Of a DNA stretch of 64,000 bases, positions 9,103-17,763 are shown piece by piece. The notes beneath the pieces are model-generated. The model was not told where the DNA came from and made no database searches. It worked only from the letters and a program-made list of their open reading frames with translations. Every line of letters begins with the position of its first letter. Position 1 is the stretch's first letter. Position numbers and translations under genes: made by a program. This DNA is from Planctomycetota bacterium (GTDB lineage Bacteria > Planctomycetota > Phycisphaerae > UBA1845 > UTPLA1), in assembly GCA_003576905.1 (NCBI GenBank), contig QEVG01000004.1:1-64000 (forward strand). The letters run 5' to 3'.

Positions 9103-9942
9103 TTATTTCGGCTCGCCCTGGCCGGGGACGCCGCAGCGGGCCAGTTCGAGATCGGTGGCGTAGATCGGCCGCGGTGGGACGCGGCGGCTGCCGTCGGGCT
9201 GGATGCAGAAGCCGAAGAGGGCTTCGGTCTGGTTTCGGGCGGCCTGGGTCACGCCGGCCAGGTAGAGCCGCGCGTAGTGGTAGCCGTCGCGGCAGCGCAC
9301 GAAGAGGTACTGCGTGTCCGGGGTGAGGTTGACGGCGGTGCGGTAGCCGGTCTTCGGTGCTTCGAGGACCTGGTTGAACTCGAAGGATTTGCGCGGATTC
9401 CCCTTGCCGATAAAGGCGTAGATACCGCCGTAGCCGACGGTTTCGAGGCGCAGGGCGCCGGAGCCGGAGGCGGCGACCCATGTCAGGATAATGTCACTCT
9501 CCTCGAAGGAGGCCGGCTGGCCGGTGTGAAGGTCGAAACCGCGGGTGGGTGCGCCGGGTTCGAGCGGCAACAGCCCCTTTCGCACGGGCAGCGCGTCGTT
9601 CGGGACGCGGGTAAGGCGCACTTCGCCGTCGCCGCTTTTTTCATAGCTGGCGTTGGGGTAGTAATTCGGCGCCCAGGCGCTGACGAAGTCGAACTCGCCT
9701 TCGATCTTCTCGAAGGCGTATCGGCCCTCGGGATCGGTGGTGTCGCCGACGGCGCGTCCCATCGGCCCGCGGGCGATGCTCGAAACGCGGGACTGCATGG
9801 TGACCTGGGCGTTGGGGATGGGCTCGCCGCTGACGGCGTCGACGATGCGGCCTTCCTTTTTGCAGCCGGCGTGCATCGGGACAAGGCCGAGAATCAGTGC
9901 GGCAAGGCATGGCGCCGTGCGTGACATTCTGGCGATTTGCAT
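9103..9942 (-). CDS. Lipoprotein with a carboxypeptidase-regulatory-like domain
   Basis: A 279-residue protein with a lipoprotein signal: a hydrophobic stretch ending 'PMHAGC' (lipobox Cys27). Residues about 30-105 look like a carboxypeptidase regulatory-like beta-sandwich ('GRIVDAVSGEPIPNAQVTM', 'TDPEGRYAF'). The rest has no recognisable domain and may bind a ligand at the cell surface. AAGGAG lies nine bases before the ATG. It is divergent from glnS; the palindromic ATTATAAT at 10003-10010 between them could serve both genes. Confidence 0.8.
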   Translation of the reverse strand: MQIARMSRTAPCLAALILGLVPMHAGCKKEGRIVDAVSGEPIPNAQVTMQSRVSSIARGPMGRAVGDTTDPEGRYAFEKIEGEFDFVSAWAPNYYPNASYEKSGDGEVRLTRVPNDALPVRKGLLPLEPGAPTRGFDLHTGQPASFEESDIILTWVAASGSGALRLETVGYGGIYAFIGKGNPRKSFEFNQVLEAPKTGYRTAVNLTPDTQYLFVRCRDGYHYARLYLAGVTQAARNQTEALFGFCIQPDGSRRVPPRPIYATDLELARCGVPGQGEPK

Positions 9943-10003
9943 GTTGCAAAGCTCCTTGCGCCCAAGGGCTGTTCGATACCCTGTGGATCAAACGGCAGGC
10001 GAT

Positions 10004-10009
10004 TATAAT
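10004..10009 (+). promoter_or_regulatory. Consensus -10 box upstream of glnS
   Basis: A perfect TATAAT within a palindromic ATTATAAT, 41 bases before the glnS ATG. The -35 region is poor on the plus strand. Because the palindrome reads TATAAT on both strands, it may also act for the divergent lipoprotein gene. Confidence 0.4.
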
Positions 10010-10050
10010 GCCCGGCGCGAACTTTGGCCCATGAACAAGAAGTGCATTTG

Positions 10051-11877
10051 ATGACGACACCGGAAACCAAGCCGACGTTGAATTTCGTTCAGGAGATCGT
10101 CGAGGCCGACAACGCCGCGCGGCGGTGGGGAACCTGGCCGGACGGTCGGCCGCGCGTGCACACGCGGTTTCCGCCCGAACCGAACGGGTACCTGCACATC
10201 GGCCATGCCAAGAGCATCTGGCTGAATTACGGGCTGGCCGAGCAGTACGGCGGCCGGTTCAACCTGCGCTTTGACGACACCAACCCGGTCGCCGAGGAGC
10301 AGGAGTACGTCGAGAGCATTGTCCGCGACGTGCGCTGGCTGGGCGTGAAGTGGGTGGGCATGCGGGACGTGACCGGCGGCGCCCGCGCCTCCGGGGCCGA
10401 CGCCGAGTCGGGCGTCATTTTCTCGAGTGATTACTTCCAGCAGATGCACGACTGGGCCGTGGAATTGATCAAGAAGGGCAGGGCCTACGTCTGCGACCTG
10501 ACGTCCGAGGAGACGTCGACGTACCGAGGCACGCTTACGAAGCCGGGCACAAACAGCCCGCACCGCGATCGAAGCGTCGAGGAGAATCTCGACCTCTTTG
10601 AGCGGATGCGCAAGGGGGAGTTTCCCGACGGGTCGCGGACGCTCCGCGCGAAGATCGACATGGCCAGCCCGAACCTGAACCTGCGCGACCCGGTGATGTA
10701 CCGGATCCTGCACGCCGCGCATCATCGGACTGGCGGGGCGTGGTGCATCTACCCGATGTACGACTGGGCGCATGGGCTGGAAGACAGCATCGAAGGCATC
10801 ACGCACAGCATCTGCACGCTGGAGTTCGAGAATCATCGACCGCTGTACGACTGGTTCATCGACGCGATCAACGAGGGGCGGACGGAGGACGGCAGCGGGC
10901 CGTGGGGGCGGACGATCCACCACCCGCAACAGATCGAGTTCGCGCGGCTCAGCGTGACGCATATGCTGATGAGCAAGCGCAAGCTGCTGGAGCTGGTGAA
11001 GGGCGGTCACGTGCGCAGCTGGGACGACCCGCGGATGCCGACGTTGTCGGGATTGCGGCGGCGGGGGTACACGCCGGAGGCGGTTCGCAACTTCTGTGCC
11101 GACGTCGGCGTGGCAAAGTTCAACGGCACGATCGAGATCGTGCGGCTGGAGAACGCCATTCGCGAGCATCTGAACAGGATTGCGCCGCGGCGGATGGCGG
11201 TCCTGCGGCCTCTGAAGCTGGTGATTACGAATTTTCCTGAAGGGTCGGTGGAGCAGCTCGACGCGGTGAACAACCCCGAGGACCCCTCGGCGGGCACGCG
11301 GAAGGTGCCGTTCGGGCGGGAGCTGTACATCGAGCGCGACGACTTTCGCGAGGAGCCGCCGAAGGGGTATCACCGGTTGTATCCCGGCAACGAGGTGCGT
11401 CTGCGCTATGCGTACTTCGTGAAATGCACGGGGGTCGTGAAGGACATGGCGACGGGCGAGGTGCGCGAGGTGCACTGCACGTACGACCCGGCGACGCGCG
11501 GCGGCGACTCACCCGACGGGCGGAAGGTGAAGGGGACGATTCACTGGGTATCGGCGGGGCACGCGGTGGACGCGGAAGTGCGGCTGTACGACCACCTGTT
11601 CTCCGCGCCGTTTCCTGAGGATGTGCCGGAAGGCGGCAGCTACCTGGCGAATCTGAACGCGAACTCGCTGGAAGTTCTGTCGGGCTGCAAGCTGGAGCCG
11701 AGCCTGGCGGAGGCGAAGTTCGGCCATGACGCGTTCGGGACGATCATGCCGGACCGGGTGCAGTTTGAGCGGCACGGGTATTTCTGCGTGGATATGGACG
11801 CCGGGCCGGGCCGGCCGGTGTTCAACCGGACGGTGTCGCTGAAGGATTCGTGGGCGAAGGTGGAGAAGAAGGGGTAG
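10051..11877 (+). CDS. glnS: Glutaminyl-tRNA synthetase
   Basis: Charges tRNA-Gln directly with glutamine. A class I synthetase of 608 residues. The signature '[17 protein letters not shown]' carries the HIGH motif, MSKRKL is the KMSKS-type loop (about residue 308), and 'RFDDTNP' binds substrate. The C-terminal two-barrel anticodon domain is complete. I chose the ATG at 10051 (AAGAAG upstream); the in-frame TTG at 10024 is less likely. An insert around residues 112-128, rich in Ala, Gly and Ser ('[12 protein letters not shown]'), extends the catalytic domain. It stands alone on the plus strand. Confidence 0.96.
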   Translation: MTTPETKPTLNFVQEIVEADNAARRWGTWPDGRPRVHTRFPPEPNGYLHIGHAKSIWLNYGLAEQYGGRFNLRFDDTNPVAEEQEYVESIVRDVRWLGVKWVGMRDVTGGARASGADAESGVIFSSDYFQQMHDWAVELIKKGRAYVCDLTSEETSTYRGTLTKPGTNSPHRDRSVEENLDLFERMRKGEFPDGSRTLRAKIDMASPNLNLRDPVMYRILHAAHHRTGGAWCIYPMYDWAHGLEDSIEGITHSICTLEFENHRPLYDWFIDAINEGRTEDGSGPWGRTIHHPQQIEFARLSVTHMLMSKRKLLELVKGGHVRSWDDPRMPTLSGLRRRGYTPEAVRNFCADVGVAKFNGTIEIVRLENAIREHLNRIAPRRMAVLRPLKLVITNFPEGSVEQLDAVNNPEDPSAGTRKVPFGRELYIERDDFREEPPKGYHRLYPGNEVRLRYAYFVKCTGVVKDMATGEVREVHCTYDPATRGGDSPDGRKVKGTIHWVSAGHAVDAEVRLYDHLFSAPFPEDVPEGGSYLANLNANSLEVLSGCKLEPSLAEAKFGHDAFGTIMPDRVQFERHGYFCVDMDAGPGRPVFNRTVSLKDSWAKVEKKG

Positions 11878-12587
11878 GCGGTGTCCGCGATCGGGGCGAA
11901 TCATAGCCGATACAATTTGGACCCGATGCCCCATTGGGGGGAATCTTGAACCCGTTGGCTGGTCTGCCGGAGAGGCTTCCGTACGAATTACGAGTTCCAC
12001 TAGACGACGGTCGGCACGTGCCATCCGATTGTCAATCCTAGAGCGAGTTCGGCAAGATGCCGAGCACGGTGACATCGGGCTTGCGTGAGATCGCCTTGCC
12101 GCGTATATGCGATCGACTGGATGAGACCCGGCGCTCCTCGAACGGCTCGCCGAACGTACGCATTAGATGCAGGATCGATTCACGGCAGGGAAATATTGGC
12201 TCCTCTCGACGGCACGTGGCGAGCATGTGGAGCCGGCAATGCAGGAATATGCGCGGCGATGTGGGAACAGTGCCGAACAATTGGTGCGTGAGTCGCCTCC
12301 CCCCGATTCTTCCGAAGTCCATTGAAGCGATACGCGAGATCTCTCGATCTCGCGTGAGGTCTTTTGGCATGTAAGCTCCGCTGCACCAGGCATTGCATGT
12401 CCGTCGGCCGCTTGCGGCAAACAGATCCACGTTCACAGATCGCCCCATTCAGCTGGGTAAGCGTCTCCATTCAGTGCTGCTGTGCTGATTGCCGAACTGG
12501 ATGCCCTGCGCCAGGGGCGGCTCGGGGGCGAAGTGGCTCGTATTCGCCTGCCAATGCTTGCAGGGTTTCTTGCGGCCGTTGCCGACT
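11878..12587. other. Long intergenic region of lower GC, no credible gene
   Basis: About 700 bases between glnS and the toxin-antitoxin pair, AT-richer than the flanks. Frames of 100-136 codons exist on both strands (for example 12057-12374 plus, 12038-12448 minus), but their compositions are unlike real proteins, they are rich in Arg, Ser and Cys, and none has a good start. A short frame at 12482-12616 (plus, 'ELDALRQGRLGGEVARIRLP') looks more protein-like and could be the tail of a decayed gene. I read the region as eroded, horizontally acquired DNA. Confidence 0.35.
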
Positions 12588-12791
12588 TCACGGTTTCAAT
12601 CGAGCGGTGCCCTTGATGGGCTCGGCGTCGGCTGGTCGGGTCTTGACGTTCTCCCATGGCACAGATCGATTCAACTCCTCAAGAAAACGTCGCACGTCGT
12701 TTCCGGCGCGGCTCCACAGCCGCCGTCGCACTTCGCGGATTTCCTCGACGACCTGTTCGGCCGCTGACAATTTCGGGTTCTTCTCGATCAT
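12588..12791 (-). CDS. Putative antitoxin partner of the PIN-domain toxin
   Basis: A 67-residue charged protein with ATG at 12791-12789 overlapping the toxin's TGA (12790-12788) in an ATGA arrangement, so it is translationally coupled. The sequence 'AAEQVVEEIREVRRRLWS' followed by 'DVRRFLEELNRS' resembles the short helical proteins often found beside this PIN subfamily (pattern 'VEEVRxIRE...D...I.ED'). The order is toxin first, partner second, the reverse of classical vapBC. The antitoxin role is inferred from position and size. Confidence 0.6.
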   Translation of the reverse strand: MIEKNPKLSAAEQVVEEIREVRRRLWSRAGNDVRRFLEELNRSVPWENVKTRPADAEPIKGTARLKP

Positions 12792-13267
12792 TGTCCGGAC
12801 TCCTCGGGCATCAGAGTCAGCGGTGTGGTGATCACGGGGGTAGCCAACCCCATGCGCGCGTTCAGGATGCCGATGTGCCGCGCCTTGTTCGAATTGGCCA
12901 GATGACGGCAGTTCCATGTCAGCAGGAACTCCATTGAGTGCAGCGATGCCATTGCAAGGTGGGCTGCATCGCCGAAGGCATCGCCGGGCATCAGTCTGTG
13001 CTCTAGGTAGTATTCGATCACATCAGGGAGTTCCGCAGGCTCGTCGAGCACCTGCACGTCAGCAATCAAGGCAAGCAGGTCCCGCGATTTGGGCTGCGGG
13101 GCGTCAGCCAGCTCCTGCAGGACGAATCGTGATGTAAAGAGGTCGTACCGAGATCGATAGCAGTCCCACCACTCGCGGGTCACATTCCGCCACGCCAGAA
13201 TCTGCTGCTCATCTCTTGTTTCGCAGTAGAAACTCGGAATCGTCGTTTCGATATACACGGAGGGCAT
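12788..13267 (-). CDS. PIN-domain ribonuclease, VapC-like toxin
   Basis: A 159-residue PIN-domain protein. It opens with 'MPSVYIETTIPSFYC', carrying the first acidic residue, continues with VLQELAD, and near the end has 'GDAFGDAAHLAMA' and 'LTWNCRHLANS', the last two acidic and Asn/His sites of this subfamily. PIN toxins cut tRNA or mRNA. I prefer the ATG at 13267 (AGGGAAG upstream). A GTG at 13285 overlaps the TGA of the upstream aldehyde dehydrogenase as GTGA and would couple the two genes. The pair may thus be read through from the dehydrogenase gene. Confidence 0.8.
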   Translation of the reverse strand: MPSVYIETTIPSFYCETRDEQQILAWRNVTREWWDCYRSRYDLFTSRFVLQELADAPQPKSRDLLALIADVQVLDEPAELPDVIEYYLEHRLMPGDAFGDAAHLAMASLHSMEFLLTWNCRHLANSNKARHIGILNARMGLATPVITTPLTLMPEESGQ

Positions 13268-13281
13268 GCCGTCTTCCCTGA

Positions 13282-14841
13282 TCACTCACCGAAGCGAATC
13301 CCCTGTGCCAGCGGGAGCTCGGTGGTGTAGTTGATCGTGTTTGTCTGCCGGCGCATGTAGGCCTTCCAGCTGTCGCTGCCGGATTCTCGGCCGCCGCCGG
13401 TTTCCTTTTCACCGCCGAAGGCTCCGCCGATCTCCGCGCCGCTCGTGCCGATGTTTACATTGGCGATGCCGCAGTCGCTGCCGGCGGCGCTGAGGAACCG
13501 CTCGGCCTCGAGCAGGTTGCGCGTGAAGATGGCACTTGACAGCCCCTGCGGCACGCCGTTGTGAAGGCGGATCGCCTCGTTGAGGTCGTCCATGGCTGAT
13601 TTCGAGTCGGCCGCGCCGGCCCTGCCGTAGGGAATGATGTAGAGGATCGGTGCAAAGGTCTCCTCCTGCACGATCTCGAATTCATTCTTCGCCTCGGCGA
13701 TGCAGGGCGTGACATAGCAGCCGCCCGCGAGTCCCGCGCCGGCGTACTTCTCGCCGCCGCAGAGGACGCGGCCGCCCTCCTTCTTCAGCCTCTCAATGGC
13801 CGACATCATCGCGCCGACGGCCTCGCCGTCGATCAGCGGGCCCATGAGCGTGCCGTCTTCGAGCGGATTGCCGATCTTCACCTGCTTGTACGCGGTGACC
13901 AGACGCTCGGTGAGCTGCGCGCGGACGCTTTCATGAACGATGATCCGCCGCGTGCTCGTGCAGCGCTGCCCGGCGGTGCCGACCGCGCCGAAGAGGATCG
14001 CCCGGACGGCAAGATTGAGGTCGGCGTCCGGCGTCACAATGATGGCATTATTTCCGCCGAGTTCGAGAATGGTCCGCCCCAGCCGCTTGCCGACGACTTC
14101 GCCGATGCGATAGCCCATGCGACAGGAGCCGGTGGCCGAGATGAGCGGCACGCGCCGGTCGTTGATGAACTTCTCCCCGATGGTGGAGCCCTTGCCGATG
14201 AGCAGGCTGAAAATAGCCGGGTTCACGCCCGACTCGCGGCAGACGCGCTCGGCGATCTTCGTCGTGGCGACGGCTGTGAGCGGCGTCTTGCTCGACGGCT
14301 TCCACACCGTGCTGTTGCCGCAGACGGCTGAAAGAGCCGAATTCCACGCCCACACCGCCACGGGGAAGTTGAACGCGCTGATGACTCCGACGACGCCGAG
14401 CGGGTGCCACTGCTCGTACATGCGGTGGCCGGGGCGCTCGCTGTGCATGGACAGGCCGTAGAGCTGGCGCGACAGGCCGCACGCGAAGTCGCAGATGTCG
14501 ATCATCTCCTGCACTTCGCCCTCGCCCTCGGCGCGGATCTTTCCCATCTCGAGCGTGACCAGAGCGCCGAGGTCGCGCTTGTGTTCGCGGAGGGCGTTTC
14601 CGAGCCGGCGGATGAGATCACCGCGCTTCGGGGCCGGCGTGACGCGCCAGTCTTCGAAGGCCTTTGTCGCTGCGGAGATGGTTTTCTCGTATTCCTCCGT
14701 CGTGGCCTGCCGGACGGAGGCGATGAGCCTGCCGTCGATGGGCGAGTAAGAGTCGAGCTGGGTGTCGGAGCCCATCCACGTGCCGTTAAAGACGCCGGGG
14801 TTGACGTGTTCAATGCCGAGTTTTCGGAGAATGTCCTGCAT
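13282..14841 (-). CDS. Aldehyde dehydrogenase, ALDH7 (aminoadipate-semialdehyde) type
   Basis: A 519-residue NAD(P)-dependent aldehyde dehydrogenase, closest in pattern to the antiquitin/ALDH7 group that oxidises alpha-aminoadipate semialdehyde in lysine breakdown. Visible motifs: 'GVVGVISAFNFPVAVWAWN' (cofactor binding), ELGGNNA with the general-base Glu, 'GTAGQRCTSTRR' with the catalytic Cys, 'QEETFAPILYI', and the ALDH7-like end 'GGGRESGSDSWKAYMRRQT'. I chose the ATG at 14841, which gives 'MQDILRKLG' with GAGG upstream; 54 more codons are open but unlikely. No other lysine-degradation gene is near. The substrate is inferred. Confidence 0.9.
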   Translation of the reverse strand: MQDILRKLGIEHVNPGVFNGTWMGSDTQLDSYSPIDGRLIASVRQATTEEYEKTISAATKAFEDWRVTPAPKRGDLIRRLGNALREHKRDLGALVTLEMGKIRAEGEGEVQEMIDICDFACGLSRQLYGLSMHSERPGHRMYEQWHPLGVVGVISAFNFPVAVWAWNSALSAVCGNSTVWKPSSKTPLTAVATTKIAERVCRESGVNPAIFSLLIGKGSTIGEKFINDRRVPLISATGSCRMGYRIGEVVGKRLGRTILELGGNNAIIVTPDADLNLAVRAILFGAVGTAGQRCTSTRRIIVHESVRAQLTERLVTAYKQVKIGNPLEDGTLMGPLIDGEAVGAMMSAIERLKKEGGRVLCGGEKYAGAGLAGGCYVTPCIAEAKNEFEIVQEETFAPILYIIPYGRAGAADSKSAMDDLNEAIRLHNGVPQGLSSAIFTRNLLEAERFLSAAGSDCGIANVNIGTSGAEIGGAFGGEKETGGGRESGSDSWKAYMRRQTNTINYTTELPLAQGIRFGE

Positions 14842-15101
14842 GGGAAGCCTCGGGGAAGTATTTCGCGCTGTTCTGTCGTCCTGCGGAGACATTTTACCCG
14901 TGGGCCGCGGATATCGCCAAGCGCGGGTGGGATTTGCGAAATCGATGCAATGCGGGGCGGAGGCCGCGACATTCGCACATGAATCGCGTGTGCCGCGAAT
15001 CATCTTTCGGTCGCACGTCGATTCGCCCGCAACACTCTCCGCGTTTTCCGAGCCTGCCCCGCCCCTCGCACCGTGGAAGCGGCCGGACCCAGAGGTAAAT
15101 C

Positions 15102-16289
15102 ATGAGTACGCGAATCTCCATGGTGGTGGTCTGCGCGCTGGCCCTGGCGGGAACCGGAGCGAATTGCCGGGTGATTCCTCCCCCGCGCCTGAAGTTCATC
15201 GATGTTCAGCTGAACAAGTCGCGCGCGCTGCCGGGCGACGTGATTGAGATCACCTGGGACTACGAGAGCGAAAACCTGCTTGCGGCGCAGAGCATCCGGC
15301 TCAACGCGGCGGTGCTCGGCGGAACCGGCTGTTTCACGCTGATCGAGAACTGCAACGCGGCGGCCCAGGAGTGCTGCGCGCCGGTCGAGATTCCCGTAAA
15401 TGATCGGTCGACGTCGTTTGTCTTCGGCCAGCCGTGCACCGTGCAGCTCCAGGCGGTCGACACGAGCGGCAACACGACGAGCATTCTCTTCGACATCCTG
15501 GTCGACGAACGGTTCTTCTTCACGGCGACATTCGACAGCGTGACAAGCGTGGACTACCCGCGGCTGGGTTTTGAATCCACCAAGGGCGGGCGGATCAATT
15601 TCTCGTCGTTCCTTGGCTTTTTTGAGGATACCGGCAACGAGTTCGCACAGACCGGCGTGATCGACGCGCTCTTGCCGGTCATGTCGCGCGAGGCAGCCTT
15701 CCGCGCCTTTTCTACGGATATCAACGAAGTGGCCGGCTTCGGCATGGTGCAGGGGTGCGCGTACCCGGCGCTGGACCCGGGCTTCTTCGGAACGCCGGAA
15801 GGCGAGCAGTTCGCGTTCAACGGCGACCCGACGGACGACGCGGCGGACGCCATCATCTTCGGCGGGGCGCTGGTGTATGACGGCGAAGTGACCACGGTGT
15901 CGGCGAAGGAGGGCGGCGACATCGAGGCGCGGTTTGATCCGACTTACATCGAGTCTGTCTTCATGGTGATCGCCCTTCGGACCGATCGGCAGGGCAACCC
16001 GTTCATCTCGGAGATTCAGCTCGGCAACCTGGACCAGGGGCTGGTCGTGCCGCTGTTTTTCGGGATTACGCCCGGCCGGTTTCTCGGGGCCGATCACGCG
16101 GTGGACTACGCGTTTCCGAACGGGATACCGGGCGAAGTGAGCGGGCACATCGTCGACGGCGCGCTGGGCTTCAACGTGACGACGGCGGCGGGCCAGATCT
16201 TTCCGTCGGTGTTCGTGGAGATTGAGCGGATCGACTGGAACATGCCGTTCTTTGCCGACACGAACCTTGGCGACCGGTTGATCCAGTGA
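15102..16289 (+). CDS. Exported protein of unknown function
   Basis: A 395-residue protein with a clear signal peptide ('MVVVCALALAGTGANC'). Cys22 could be a lipid-attachment site, but the preceding Asn makes the lipobox atypical. Residues about 30-130 resemble an Ig-like fold ('LPGDVIEITWDYES', 'VQLQAVDTSGNTTSILFD'). The remainder has repeated Asp/Gly-rich loops and no known motif. AGAGGT lies eight bases before the ATG. It is divergent from the aldehyde dehydrogenase. I do not recognise the family. Confidence 0.75.
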   Translation: MSTRISMVVVCALALAGTGANCRVIPPPRLKFIDVQLNKSRALPGDVIEITWDYESENLLAAQSIRLNAAVLGGTGCFTLIENCNAAAQECCAPVEIPVNDRSTSFVFGQPCTVQLQAVDTSGNTTSILFDILVDERFFFTATFDSVTSVDYPRLGFESTKGGRINFSSFLGFFEDTGNEFAQTGVIDALLPVMSREAAFRAFSTDINEVAGFGMVQGCAYPALDPGFFGTPEGEQFAFNGDPTDDAADAIIFGGALVYDGEVTTVSAKEGGDIEARFDPTYIESVFMVIALRTDRQGNPFISEIQLGNLDQGLVVPLFFGITPGRFLGADHAVDYAFPNGIPGEVSGHIVDGALGFNVTTAAGQIFPSVFVEIERIDWNMPFFADTNLGDRLIQ

Positions 16290-16403
16290 CGCCGCAGCGG
16301 CTCTCCCGGGGGCTGCGCGTCGGACCGAAAGAGCCCGACCGGAACCGGCGCGCGGACCCCGCTTTCCAAAGAGGCGGCTCCGGGGCTGATACCCGCGAAG
16401 GGG

Positions 16404-17201
16404 TCAGGCCTCGGAGTCGGCCTTTTTCCTGGTTTTCTTTTTGCTCTTGGGCTTGTCGCCGTCGGCGGTCTTGGAGCCTTCGGCCTTGCCGGGGCGCAAG
16501 GTGAGGTTGACGTTGATCTTCTGGGTGGGGGCGACGGATTGTCCGACGCCGCGGCCCTGGATGCCGAAATCGGCCAGGGCGACCTCAAACCGGGCGCGGA
16601 TGGAGACGGCCTCCTTGATGGGCTTGCCGCTCTTGCTTTCTCCGGCCGGGACATAGGCGATCGTGGCGGGGATCTCGACGTCCTTCTCGTGGCCGTTCAT
16701 GGCCAGCTTCCCGGCGAGGGCGGCCTTGAGGGCCTTGCCGTTCTTGGGCTGCTTCTCGTCGGGCGTCATGCCGGTGAGGGTGAAGACGATCTTCGGGTGG
16801 CTCTTGGCGTCGACCCAGGGGGCGTCTTTCATGTGCTGGTTCATCATGGGCTTGCCGGTGTCGAGATCGTCCCATGCCACTTCGAAGGCACCGCCGATCT
16901 TGTCCAGCTTGTGCAGGTTGCCCTTGAGATGGCCGGCAATCTTCTCCGCCTTGCCCTTGATCGTCTCCTTGGGGGCCTTGGAGACGAAGACAACCTCGTT
17001 GCGCTTCGACCGGGCGTCGACGGTGAAGTTCATCACCTTGTCGGGGGCGAGTTCGAGGCCCTTCTTCGCGTCCGGTTCCTTTGGCGGCTGCTTGCGGGGC
17101 ATTCCGCCGGGCACGGGCCCGGCGAGGGCGGACGATGCAAGGAAGAGGGCGGCGCAGCCGAGGGACCGTGCGCGGGTGAGGCGGTCATGGATGCGTGTCA
17201 T
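16404..17201 (-). CDS. Exported YceI-like protein
   Basis: A 265-residue exported protein with a signal peptide ending SSALAG. The core, residues about 45-230, has the pattern of YceI domains: 'FTVDARSKRNEVVFVSKAP', 'KDAPWVDAKSHPKIVFTLTG', 'ADFGIQGRGVG'. YceI proteins are periplasmic lipocalin-like carriers that bind isoprenoid or amphiphilic ligands. The C-terminus is a Lys/Asp-rich tail ('KPKSKKKTRKKADSEA') not found in typical members. GGAG lies eight bases before the ATG. The next gene upstream on the same strand is a small membrane protein, 71 bases away. Confidence 0.75.
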   Translation of the reverse strand: MTRIHDRLTRARSLGCAALFLASSALAGPVPGGMPRKQPPKEPDAKKGLELAPDKVMNFTVDARSKRNEVVFVSKAPKETIKGKAEKIAGHLKGNLHKLDKIGGAFEVAWDDLDTGKPMMNQHMKDAPWVDAKSHPKIVFTLTGMTPDEKQPKNGKALKAALAGKLAMNGHEKDVEIPATIAYVPAGESKSGKPIKEAVSIRARFEVALADFGIQGRGVGQSVAPTQKINVNLTLRPGKAEGSKTADGDKPKSKKKTRKKADSEA

Positions 17202-17272
17202 GGGATGTTCTCCACCAAAAAAGGCGCCTGGGGGAAGGGCTCGCCTGCCGGTCGGGATCTGAGACAACTGTA

Positions 17273-17650
17273 TCATAATTGAGAGGCGTTCCGGCTTCCA
17301 GCCGCGTCGAGGGCGGTCGTGCGGCGGCGGGCGAGGTAATGCCGGCCGGCGAGGATGATTGCGCCGAGCAGGACGAGGGGGGCGGTCGCGTCGACCAGGC
17401 CGAGAACAAAGAGGGGATGTCTGACCGTCTGGCGCGTGTCTTCGCCGGCCTCCGCGAATGCGGCGTCGAGGGCGGCCTCGGTCTCGTCTTCCGGAGGGAC
17501 TTCCTCGGCGACATAGACATGCGTGCAGGTGAAGAGGTAGTGCGGCTCGCCGGTGAGGGCGGTCGCGCGATGCCCGGTATAGAGGGAGAGGGCGACGAGC
17601 GCGACGGCGAGGAGGAGAAAGGCGGCGGTGACGGTGGCGGGGCGGGTCAT
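17273..17650 (-). CDS. Small membrane protein of unknown function
   Basis: A 125-residue protein with an N-terminal hydrophobic helix ('AAFLLLAVALVALSLYTG'), an acidic loop (about 50-72, Glu-rich) and a second helix ('APLVLLGAIILAG', about 90-103). The topology suggests two membrane spans with an extracytoplasmic loop. No family is recognised. It runs divergently from lysS, with about 110 bases between, and could share a transcript with the YceI-like gene downstream. Confidence 0.6.
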   Translation of the reverse strand: MTRPATVTAAFLLLAVALVALSLYTGHRATALTGEPHYLFTCTHVYVAEEVPPEDETEAALDAAFAEAGEDTRQTVRHPLFVLGLVDATAPLVLLGAIILAGRHYLARRRTTALDAAGSRNASQL

Positions 17651-17723
17651 TCGTTCATTCTACCGTTCGTTGTGGAGTCCGCCGCGGGTCGCGCGGCGGG
17701 AGCCGCCGCGAACCGATCGGTTT

Positions 17724-17752
17724 TTGACGGGGCGGGGGTTTGGCCCGATCAT
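17724..17752 (+). promoter_or_regulatory. Promoter of lysS, almost no leader
   Basis: TTGACG (17724-17729), 17 bases, GATCAT (17747-17752). The lysS ATG at 17764 is eleven bases after the -10 box, so the leader would be about four bases, and no Shine-Dalgarno is visible. This is the third housekeeping gene here with this design. Confidence 0.45.
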
Positions 17753-17763
17753 TCCGCCCTGAA

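Noticed and set aside
12038-12448. Overlapping frames of 100-136 codons on both strands
   Set aside because: No convincing start, odd composition and mutual overlap; more likely decayed DNA.
12482-12616. 44-residue frame 'LIAELDALRQGRLGGEVARI'
   Set aside because: Protein-like but without a known family, and it overlaps the antitoxin-like gene in the opposite direction.
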